Assembly: GCA_036276235.1 (NCBI GenBank)
Contig: DATBDZ010000181.1
Span: 1 to 13,376 of the forward strand
Reading direction: 5' to 3'
From: JANWHF01 sp036276235
Lineage (GTDB): Bacteria; Planctomycetota; Phycisphaerae; Tepidisphaerales; Tepidisphaeraceae
DNA length: 13,376 nucleotides
Positions within the stretch are counted from its first letter, which is position 1, and each line of letters opens with the position of its first letter. Under the pieces are notes generated by a model that saw nothing but the letters and a program-made list of their open reading frames with translations, did no database searches and had not been told where the DNA came from. The translations under genes and the position numbers were made by a program. This document shows positions 7,785-13,376 of this stretch, in pieces.

Positions 7785-8030
7785 TTACGCAATTTGGTTC
7801 GGAGGATCGATTTCTTCAACGCGGACTGCCACACCAAACGGATTACCCTCGGGGATCACTTGGTAATAGCGATGACAAGCCGGACACTCAACGCAAATGG
7901 GGCCGGACCTGCCGATGAGCGGCAACGGATGCGAACTGCAAATGCAATTCCACGCAGCGTTGTTCCCAGTTGCCGATGCTACATTGAAGTCGGACGCCTT
8001 AAGTTTCTGCCGCAGCGCGGGATAGAGATT
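7785..8030 (-). pseudogene. Small zinc-ribbon-like protein remnant lacking a start codon
   Basis: On the minus strand an 81-codon frame runs from just after a TAA (8033-8031) to a TAA at 7787-7785. Its translation is strikingly protein-like: NLYPALRQKLKASDFNVA, then a Trp followed by NCIC, PLPLIGRSG, CVECPACHRYYQV and EGNPFGVAVRVEEI. The five cysteines (C-x-C and C-x-x-C-x-x-C) with a following His suggest a small zinc-ribbon fold. It resembles, from memory, small conserved zinc-ribbon proteins of unknown function in planctomycetes. No ATG, GTG or TTG lies ahead of the conserved part, and no Shine-Dalgarno sequence is visible. It may have lost its start, use a rare start (CTG at 8015-8013), or be a decayed fragment. 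No frameshift interrupts the conserved region, so loss would be recent. Confidence 0.5.
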
Positions 8031-8064
8031 TTATTCGCAATATTATGATAAATACTGAGTGCGC

Positions 8065-8103
8065 GCGCTACATTGCGCTACAATGCGCACAATGCGCTAC
8101 ATT
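8065..8103. repeat. Four near-identical 10-bp direct repeats
   Basis: GCGCTACATT (8065-8074), GCGCTACAAT (8075-8084), GCGCACAAT (8085-8093, one base short) and GCGCTACATT (8094-8103) follow each other without gaps, then a T-run begins. The unit is close to one helical turn, so a bound protein would contact one face of the DNA. The array lies just 5' of the minus-strand zinc-ribbon remnant (upstream relative to that strand). Confidence 0.65.
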
Positions 8104-8362
8104 TTTTTATTCGGTCCTTGCTTCGTCCTTGCGACGGGGCCGGGGCGGCTTATACTCATCGACGTGGTTGAGGCCTGGATCGGCTTTGGCCACTCGCGCT
8201 ACGGCCTGGCCCTGTTCACAAGTCCGCTCTCGTGGGTGAATCGCAACTTGGGAAGGCCAAGCCGAAATCTTGCAGCGTTTTGTTTCGTGTAGCCAAGGAT
8301 GGTTCCAATCATGACGTTCTTGAGATGGTTCTCCGGCGGCCAGACTCAGTACCACACGCTCT
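8104..8362. other. Stretch without a supported gene, left of the kinase fragment
   Basis: Open frames exist on both strands, including a minus-strand one of about 90 codons (8382-8107) with plausible composition but no recognised motif and only a TTG start. I see no ribosome binding site that settles any of them. Kinase homology begins abruptly at about 8363, which marks the right edge of this unexplained stretch. Confidence 0.4.
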
Positions 8363-8927
8363 ACTTTTTGCCAGGTGCACAATCATGAGCGCGACCGAAA
8401 CAAGGGGTTCGGGCTCGGACTTGCCATCGCACGCCGCCTGGCGCGGCAACTGGGCGGCGACATCGAGCTTCAAAGCAGTGCCGGAAGTGGAAGCCGGTTT
8501 ACTCTTGTTTTACCCGGAGTCGTCGTCGTCGGGCGGGCCCTCGACGTCGCATCAAGCCGACAGCCCGCGATCGCAGTCGGCTAAGGGGCGGCTGCTGATC
8601 GTCGAGGACGATGGGCCCAGCCGCTCGGCGCTGCGCGCTCTGTTGTCGCGCGAAGGATGGGAAGTCGTCACCAGCGTGACGATTGCCGAGGCGCGGGCAG
8701 CGATCGCCGCGGCGGCGCCGGATGTGGTCTTGCTGGATCTGATGCTCCCCGACGGCGACGGCGCGGCAATCCTCAGCGCCGTTCGCGCCCAAAATCTCGC
8801 CACGCGCGTGGTGGTGATCACCGGCGTGGGCGACCCCGCCCGGATCGAGCGCGTGCGGCAGCTTGGGCCGCAGTCGATTCTCTTCAAGCCGATTCAAATG
8901 AGCGAGTTGCTGAACACGATTCAGTGA
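8363..8927 (+). pseudogene. Truncated, frameshifted hybrid histidine kinase (HATPase end plus receiver)
   Basis: Two halves lie in different frames. In one frame, 8363-8515 encodes the last part of a HATPase_c domain: TFCQVHNHERDRNKG, the G2 box GFGLGLAIARRL, then GSRFTLVLP. That frame stops at 8582-8584. In another frame, 8589-8924 encodes a complete CheY-like receiver: LLIVEDD acidic pocket, phospho-acceptor Asp in LLDLMLP, Thr in VVITG, and Lys in LFKP. An S/P-rich linker just before the receiver reads on from the kinase half if one frameshift is placed around 8510-8540, where a (GTC)4 run and GGGCGGG occur. The sensor, HisKA and most of the ATPase are missing, with no homology left of 8363. 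The reading is a decayed hybrid kinase; the receiver could still be made as part of a longer frame from 8232 or 8384, but the upstream residues there look like a shadow frame. Confidence 0.65.
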
Positions 8928-8940
8928 CCGATTCGCGAGT

Positions 8941-8969
8941 TTGACAGTCTCAGGCGGGCGTCGTTTAAT
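8941..8969 (+). promoter_or_regulatory. Near-consensus sigma-70 promoter of tRNA-Leu
   Basis: TTGACA (8941-8946) is a perfect -35, followed after 17 nt by TTTAAT (8964-8969) as -10. Transcription would start near 8976, about 9 nt before the mature tRNA. It begins 13 bases after the receiver stop codon. Confidence 0.8.
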
Positions 8970-8984
8970 TGAAGCGCACGTGCC

Positions 8985-9066
8985 GCAGGAGTGGCGGAAT
9001 TGGCAGACGCGCAGGACTTAGGATCCTGTACCGAAAGGTGTAGGGGTTCAACTCCCCTCTCCTGCA
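8985..9066 (+). tRNA. tRNA-Leu(UAG)
   Basis: The acceptor arms GCAGGAG (8985-8991) and CTCCTGC (9059-9065) pair fully, with discriminator A at 9066. The anticodon stem CAGGA/TCCTG encloses loop CTTAGGA, giving anticodon TAG, which reads CUA/CUN leucine codons. A long variable arm (ACC-GAAA-GGT) marks a class II tRNA, and the T-arm is AGGGG-TTCAACT-CCCCT. The 3' CCA is not encoded (CTG follows), so it must be added after transcription. A T5 run follows at 9070-9074. Confidence 0.96.
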
Positions 9067-9087
9067 CTGTTTTTCCCGAATCAGATT

Positions 9088-10323
9088 ATGCAAAATCGAA
9101 TCGCGATGCCGCAATCCTTTGAAGGGTCGGGTCTTTGTAGGGTCCGCCTTGGCGGACGTGCTTCGCGCGGGGACGCAGATCCTGTCCGCCAAGGCGGACC
9201 CTACGGGGGCAGGTCGAAGCAAAACCGAATCGGTTTTATCGCGCGATTCAAGTGGGCCATTGTGCTGTGCGGTTGCCTTTTCGCGTGCGCGCTAACGGCC
9301 CGCGCCGACACGATCTGGGTGAAATCTGAAGCGGGCGGCAAGCCGCTGGCTTATAACAATGTGCGGATCACGAAGATCGATAAGGGCGAATCGGCGGACG
9401 ATCTCTTTTATGTTTTGCAGACTGGCTCCGAGCGGAGCAAGCCGCTCGAGCAGATCGCGCAGATTCGCGCTGATGATAATGCCGACCTAAGCGCCGCCGA
9501 GGAGGCGTTCGCCAATGGCGACATGAAGGCGGCGGGGGCCGCGTATCGCAAAGTCTTCGGCTCCAACACCGCCAAGCCATGGGCCAAACGCCGCGCGCAA
9601 ATGCGGCTGGTGGTCGCGGCGGGGCAGACGGGCGATTTCGGCGATAGCGTCATCGCGTTTCTCGGTTTGGTGCAGAAGACGCCCGAGTCGGCGGTGAAGA
9701 ATAAGCCGCAGATCGCCAGCGCCACGCCGCAGCAGATTGACGCCGCAATCGCGAGCGTGAAATCTGCCGTCGCCAGCCCCAGCGCCAGCGCCGATCAGAA
9801 GAAAATCCTGCTGCCGTTTTTGATCGAGCTTTATAACGCGAAAAAGGACACCGCCAGCGCCGAGCAAACGATGGCGGAGCTCACACGCCTCAACCCGTCG
9901 GCGGTGAATTCCGCCGAGGCCAAGCAAGCCCGCGCCGACACGGCTCTGGGCGAAGCGCAGAATGCGCTGGCGCGGAAGAACTACCCGCAGGCGATCGCCA
10001 CGATTCAGTCGAATGCCGCGCTATTCACCGAGCCGCAGCAGCAGGCGGACGCGCTATACATCCTGGCCGAGAGCAAGTCGGCCACCGCCGAGGATGACAC
10101 CGCCCGTAAGGATGCGGCACTAGCTTACATGCGCATCGTTGCCAATTTCAAAAACGCCACGGGCGCGCCGCACGTCGCCGATTCGCTGCTCAAGACCGCG
10201 CAAATTGAGGAAGCGCTGAAGGACACCAAGGCGGCGCAATCGCTCTACAGTCAGATCCTTGCTGAATACAAAGATTCACCCGCCGCGAAGATTGCGCAGG
10301 CGAGAGTGGAAGCGCTCAAGTAG
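9088..10323 (+). CDS. Secreted alpha-helical/TPR-like repeat protein with REP insertion in its 5' end
   Basis: The frame is 411 aa, starting at ATG 9088 or 9106; no ATG, GTG or TTG lies between the embedded repeat and the signal peptide except a GTG inside it. The signal peptide is internal: RFKWAIVLCGCLFACALTARA (hydrophobic ~58-70, cleavage after about residue 73) then DTIWVKS. The mature part starts with a short beta-like segment (NNVRITKIDKG), followed by Ala-rich amphipathic helices. They include AAEEAFANGDMKAAGAAYRK, a second ADALYILAESK and a final AAQSLYSQILAEYKDSPAAK, which read as tetratricopeptide-like units. It is probably periplasmic and scaffolding; no enzyme motif is seen. Residues ~17-39 come from a REP-like repeat. 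Removing the 129-bp insert would give a normal start (MQNRIGFIARFKW). There is no good Shine-Dalgarno sequence before 9088, and the gene lies 21 nt after the tRNA. Confidence 0.8.
   Translation: MQNRIAMPQSFEGSGLCRVRLGGRASRGDADPVRQGGPYGGRSKQNRIGFIARFKWAIVLCGCLFACALTARADTIWVKSEAGGKPLAYNNVRITKIDKGESADDLFYVLQTGSERSKPLEQIAQIRADDNADLSAAEEAFANGDMKAAGAAYRKVFGSNTAKPWAKRRAQMRLVVAAGQTGDFGDSVIAFLGLVQKTPESAVKNKPQIASATPQQIDAAIASVKSAVASPSASADQKKILLPFLIELYNAKKDTASAEQTMAELTRLNPSAVNSAEAKQARADTALGEAQNALARKNYPQAIATIQSNAALFTEPQQQADALYILAESKSATAEDDTARKDAALAYMRIVANFKNATGAPHVADSLLKTAQIEEALKDTKAAQSLYSQILAEYKDSPAAKIAQARVEALK
9090..9232. repeat. 14-bp direct repeats flanking the REP-like insert
   Basis: GCAAAATCGAATCG (9090-9103) and GCAAAACCGAATCG (9219-9232) match at 13 of 14 positions and bracket the inverted repeat. 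They are in the same reading frame, 129 bp (43 codons) apart. They look like a duplicated target or a recombination-derived repeat at the original start of the gene. Confidence 0.6.
9137..9204. repeat. REP/MITE-like inverted repeat within the coding frame
   Basis: The 21-bp arms at 9137-9157 and 9184-9204 are perfect reverse complements around a 26-bp spacer. Each arm is itself a small palindrome (GTCCGCC-TT-GGCGGAC). Elements with this GTAGGGTCCGCC core and peptide signature VRQGGPYG are common extragenic repeats in bacteria; here it is read through by an open frame. Confidence 0.85.
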
Positions 10324-10332
10324 GGACGAGGG

Positions 10333-11037
10333 TTATTTGCTCGCCACCCATTTCACTTCGCCACTGTCCAAACTGTAGACAGCCGCTTCGATTTGAACTT
10401 CATGCTCCTCGACCGCCTTCTTGATCGGTTCACTCATGCTCAGCATCGCCTGCGCCTGGTGAAGCGCGTTGTGTCTCACTGCTTCCGACAGCGCTTTGGT
10501 TTTGTCGGCGGGGAGATCTTTTCCGATGTCGATCTTGTGGATCAGCTCATCAAGATTGCCGTGCGCCGGTTCTTTGGAGATGGCCGCCGTCACCGCGCCG
10601 CAGTTATCGTGGCCGAGCACGACGATCAAGTGCGTGTGCAGATGCTCGACGGCATATTCGATCGATCCGAGCATATCCGGGTCCACCACGTTTCCGGCGA
10701 CACGAATGACAAACAGGCTGCCGATGGTTTCGTCGAAGACGAATTCAGGCGCGACGCGCGAATCCGCGCAGGCAAGAATGATCGCGTAAGGCTGCTGCCC
10801 GTTGACCGTCTCGGCGCGGCGCGTGGCCAGCTCTTTGTTCGAAAGTTTCTGCTCAACGAAGCGCCTGTTGCCGGCCTTGAGTTTTTCCATCGCCTCCTTC
10901 GGCGCGACGCCCGCCGGCGCGGCGCCGTGAGGATCCTCGCCTAGCACCGTCACGCCGATCCCGCTCAGCACGATCGCGGCAGCCAGCGCACAAAAGAACG
11001 ACGGCACCACGCGCCAGCGAATTCGCAGCAATGACAT
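10333..11037 (-). CDS. Exported beta-class carbonic anhydrase
   Basis: The protein is 234 aa and reversibly hydrates CO2 to bicarbonate. The start is the ATG at 11037-11035, with GAAAGG 7 nt upstream and an immediate signal peptide (MSLLRIRWRVVPSFFCALAAAIVL...); an upstream start at 11115 would hide it. Beta-carbonic anhydrase motifs are clear: C90-A-D92-S-R94 (zinc Cys and the Asp/Arg dyad) and H143-DN-C146 (zinc His and Cys). Conserved FVIRVAGNVV and GSIEYAVEHL are also present. Length after signal removal (about 200 aa) is normal for the bacterial family. The signal peptide points to a periplasmic location, which occurs in some bacteria but is less usual than cytoplasmic. It converges on the repeat-protein gene with only 9 bp between the stop codons and no terminator between them. 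Confidence 0.93.
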   Translation of the reverse strand: MSLLRIRWRVVPSFFCALAAAIVLSGIGVTVLGEDPHGAAPAGVAPKEAMEKLKAGNRRFVEQKLSNKELATRRAETVNGQQPYAIILACADSRVAPEFVFDETIGSLFVIRVAGNVVDPDMLGSIEYAVEHLHTHLIVVLGHDNCGAVTAAISKEPAHGNLDELIHKIDIGKDLPADKTKALSEAVRHNALHQAQAMLSMSEPIKKAVEEHEVQIEAAVYSLDSGEVKWVASK

Positions 11038-11174
11038 AAGCCAACCTTTCTGTCCTAAATTAGTTTCGGTCCCCGATGGACGTGCAATCGTCGCGCGCGG
11101 GCTGAGGCGTGTCAAATTATTTCGATGTCATTGCCGCGCATACGGCCCCACCCTGCGATTGAGTGTGGCTCGTA

Positions 11175-11201
11175 GGGCGGGCACTGCCCGCCGCACTTTT
11201 T
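11175..11201 (+). repeat. REP-like hairpin GGCGGGCACTGCCCGCC
   Basis: GGCGGGC (11176-11182) and GCCCGCC (11186-11192) form a 7-bp stem around ACT, preceded by GTAG and followed by GCAC then TTTTT (11197-11201). The sequence belongs to a common extragenic element (translation signature GGQCPPY). The T-run four bases after the stem might give weak termination of plus-strand transcripts. Confidence 0.6.
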
Positions 11202-11312
11202 AGAGTAGGCATTCCACGCCATGTTCCTGGAGAATCGCTGTTTTCTGCCTACAAAATTGGCGTGCTCCCTTTGGGCGGTCGAGCGCTTGTCTGTCGCGTG
11301 TCGCGCGCCGCC

Positions 11313-11341
11313 TTGTGAGCGGCTTTGCGCGGTTGCATAAT
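11313..11341 (+). promoter_or_regulatory. Candidate promoter of the sensor kinase gene
   Basis: TTGTGA (11313-11318) and CATAAT (11336-11341) are spaced by 17 nt. The -10 matches consensus at five of six positions and the -35 at four. Transcription would start near 11348, giving a leader of about 83 nt. Confidence 0.4.
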
Positions 11342-11383
11342 TGTGCGAGCTTCCACGTGTCTTGTTGGCTATTGCGATGTTTG

Positions 11384-11405
11384 CTTCCGCGGCGATGCCG
11401 CGAAG
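11384..11405 (+). promoter_or_regulatory. Leader hairpin before the kinase start
   Basis: CTT(C)CGCGGC (11384-11393) pairs with GCCGCGAAG (11397-11405) around a GAT loop, a 9-bp stem with one bulge. It lies 14 nt before the Shine-Dalgarno GAGG (11420-11423). It could influence translation, but no known riboswitch is recognised. Confidence 0.3.
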
Positions 11406-11430
11406 CGGGTTCGCGCAGTGAGGTGCTGTT

Positions 11431-13376
11431 ATGCACTCCTCGATGCGGCCTTCCGGGTCTGCCGGAGTAGGATCTGTTCTTAATGTCCCGACGTCCGGCG
11501 GCAGGGGCATCCCCGGACTGCCCGATTCGCAGCGTCAGGCGTTGCTGAATCGCAGCATCTCAGCTCAGATCAATGCCAGATTGAACGGACGCACCGGGGC
11601 ATTGTTGCGCACCATCTGTGGCGTGGCGGGCGCGGCGGTTTGCTATTACGTTGCCACGCAGATCGCCTGGTCGCTTTGTTTTCCCGACAGCAAAGTCTCT
11701 CTGTTTTTTCCGCCGCACGCGGTTCTCGTTTCCATCCTGTTGCTCGTGCCCATGCGGCAGTGGTGGGCTTATACGCTCGCCGCGGCGAGCGCGCATTTTC
11801 TAGCGACACAGCAGGCGCACTGGCCGCCTTTGTATGCATTGACCTGCGAAGCTTTCGACGCGGTGAAGTACATCTCAGCGGCGGCGGGGATTCGCCTGCT
11901 GATCAAATCTCCTGTCAAAGCCCTCACGATTCGTGACGCGGTTCGCTTCATCCTCGTCGCAGTCGTGATCGTTCCTTTTGGTGCCGCGTTCTGGGGAGCA
12001 GCGTTTACGGTGTCGTATGGCTTTGGCACGTACTATTGGATCGAATGGCGCAACCTGGGAATCTCCAATGCGGTGACAACCGTCGTACTTGTGCCGGCGT
12101 TGCTGCTCGGTGCGCACAGTTTGTTTGGAAGACGGCCCAAGTTTTCGGTCCAGCGAACGCTGGAAGCGATTTTCGTCGCTGCATGCACCGTGGCAATCGG
12201 GATCGTCGTATTCGATCGAATGCCCGCCGGCCGCGGCACATCGCCTTCTCTTCTGTATACGCCCATTCCTCTGCTGATCTGGGCGGCGCTGCGCTTTGGC
12301 CTTGGTGGAACCAGTTTCTCAATATTGATCATTACGTTCCTCGCGATCTGGGGAACGATGCGCGGACACGGTCCATTTCTGAACGAAACCCCGGTGGAGA
12401 ATGCGCTTGCCCTGCAGTTATTTCTCCTCATGTCAGCCACGCCGCTCATGCTGCTGGCGGTCGTGATCGAAGAGGAAAGGCGCTCCAAAGAAGCGGTGCG
12501 GCAGATCAAAGACCAAATGGGCCTCGCGGCCGAAGCGGCAAACGCCGCGATGTGGGTTTGGGACGTCTCCGCCGACGATTTGTGGATGACAGAGCAGGGC
12601 CGCTCGCTGTTTGGATTCAAGCCGGATGCGCGCATCGACTTCGCGGCAACCATGGATCGCGTACACCCCGAGGATCGCCCCATGCGCGAAAGCGCGATCA
12701 GACGCGCGTTGGAGACGCGAGGCGGATACGAAATTGAGTATCGCGCGCTGGAGCCGGGCGGCGTGGTCCGCTGGATTAACGGGCGCGCCCGTTGTGTGGA
12801 AGCTGATGACGGTTCCGGCATAAAGCTCTTTGGCGTGTCGATGGATGTAACGGCGCGCAAGCAGGCCGAGGCGTCGGCGGCCCGCGAGAGCGAAGAGCTC
12901 CGGCAGAAACGCGCACAACTCGAGCACGTCGCGCGCGTTGCCACGCTCGGCGAGCTCACCGCAACTTTGACGCACGAGTTGAAGCAGCCGCTGCACGCAA
13001 TTTCACTCAACTCGTCGGTCGGCATCCATTTGCTCGACACACCCGAACCCGATCTCAAGGAGATTCGTGAGACTCTTCGCGACATCAGCGACGCGACGCA
13101 TCGCGCCACCGAGGTGATTCAAGGGATGCGTCAGATGCTCAAGCGCGACACGCCGGGCTTTACGAGCGTCGATGTCAACCGTGTCATCCACACCGTCGAG
13201 CGCATCGTTCACAGCGATGCCGTCATGAGTGGCATCACTGTGCAGCTCGAACTCTCACCCAGCCTCGCCCCAATCCACGGCGACATTGTTCAGCTCCAGC
13301 AGGTCATGCTCAACCTGATGCTCAACGCATTTGCCGCCATGCGCGGAGCCGAGCGCGAGGCGCAGCGCCTGATCGT
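11431..13376 (+). CDS. MASE1-PAS sensor histidine kinase, 3'-truncated by window
   Basis: The frame is open from ATG 11431 (GAGG with 7-nt spacing; in-frame TGA at 11419-11421) to the window end: 648 complete codons with no stop. Residues ~57-346 are a string of hydrophobic segments with MASE1 character (AWSLCFPDSKVSLFFPPHAV, WAALRFG near the end), a membrane sensor domain of unknown ligand. Residues ~364-478 form a PAS_3/PAC fold (WVWDVSADDLWMTEQGRSLFG, VHPEDR, RWINGRAR, GVSMDVTARKQAE). HisKA follows with GELTATLTHELKQPL; H515 is the expected phospho-acceptor. The HATPase_c N-box is at QQVMLNLMLNA (N632) and the rest lies outside the window. The HisKA type resembles FixL/NtrB-like soluble kinase cores. 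The first ~50 residues are hydrophilic. No cognate regulator is visible in the window. Confidence 0.9.
   Translation, partial: MHSSMRPSGSAGVGSVLNVPTSGGRGIPGLPDSQRQALLNRSISAQINARLNGRTGALLRTICGVAGAAVCYYVATQIAWSLCFPDSKVSLFFPPHAVLVSILLLVPMRQWWAYTLAAASAHFLATQQAHWPPLYALTCEAFDAVKYISAAAGIRLLIKSPVKALTIRDAVRFILVAVVIVPFGAAFWGAAFTVSYGFGTYYWIEWRNLGISNAVTTVVLVPALLLGAHSLFGRRPKFSVQRTLEAIFVAACTVAIGIVVFDRMPAGRGTSPSLLYTPIPLLIWAALRFGLGGTSFSILIITFLAIWGTMRGHGPFLNETPVENALALQLFLLMSATPLMLLAVVIEEERRSKEAVRQIKDQMGLAAEAANAAMWVWDVSADDLWMTEQGRSLFGFKPDARIDFAATMDRVHPEDRPMRESAIRRALETRGGYEIEYRALEPGGVVRWINGRARCVEADDGSGIKLFGVSMDVTARKQAEASAARESEELRQKRAQLEHVARVATLGELTATLTHELKQPLHAISLNSSVGIHLLDTPEPDLKEIRETLRDISDATHRATEVIQGMRQMLKRDTPGFTSVDVNRVIHTVERIVHSDAVMSGITVQLELSPSLAPIHGDIVQLQQVMLNLMLNAFAAMRGAEREAQRLI

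Noticed and set aside
7746..8048. 100-codon plus-strand frame
   Set aside because: TTG start and incoherent composition; the opposite strand of the same stretch carries the conserved Cys-rich sequence.
8107..8382. Minus-strand frame of about 90 codons with plausible composition
   Set aside because: Only a TTG start, no ribosome binding site, no motif recognised, and it overlaps the plus-strand kinase homology. Kept only as part of the unexplained stretch.
8985..9066. tRNA-Leu as a phage or island attachment site
   Set aside because: No second copy of the tRNA 3' end and no integrase gene is visible in the window.

Overview
The window looks like chromosomal DNA of a GC-rich planctomycete (Planctomycetota; class not resolved). 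The strongest evidence is the coupled DUF1592/DUF1552 gene pair with c-type haem motifs. Supporting evidence is a matrixin-like secreted protease with a VPLPA/PEP-CTERM-like tail, and a secreted repeat-helix protein of a type common in that phylum. Family assignments come from recognising motifs by eye; no database search was run.

Layout, left to right. (1) 2-2927: the 3' part of a large secreted matrixin-type metalloprotease gene, its intrinsic terminator, then a smaller secreted protein. The smaller protein is a paralogue of the protease's C-terminal module. The two genes share the same membrane-anchor tail and the same terminator stem. (2) 2993-3279: a gap holding two inverted REP-like repeats. 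(3) 3280-7061: two genes overlapping by ATGA. The first encodes an exported c-type cytochrome-like PSCyt1/DUF1587/DUF1595/DUF1592/DUF1588/DUF1585 protein. The second encodes a Tat-signal DUF1552 protein. (4) 7062-8927: a gene-poor, lower-GC stretch of direct repeats, a strong hairpin and microsatellite-like tracts. It contains a minus-strand remnant of a zinc-ribbon protein that lacks a start codon, and a truncated, frameshifted hybrid histidine kinase. (5) 8941-9066: a near-consensus promoter and tRNA-Leu(UAG). (6) 9088-10323: a secreted alpha-helical repeat protein whose 5' end appears to have taken an in-frame 129-bp insertion of a REP-like element. (7) 10333-11037 (minus): an exported beta-carbonic anhydrase, convergent with the previous gene. 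(8) 11431 to the window end: a MASE1-PAS-HisKA-HATPase sensor kinase, cut by the window edge.

The intact genes belong mostly to the cell envelope: secreted protease, anchored paralogue, exported cytochrome, Tat-exported partner, periplasmic carbonic anhydrase and membrane sensor kinase. I do not see a complete new defence or mobile system. The most unusual points are the in-frame repeat insertion ahead of a signal peptide, the duplicated C-terminal module plus terminator, and the small Cys-rich protein remnant hidden on the minus strand at 7785-8030.
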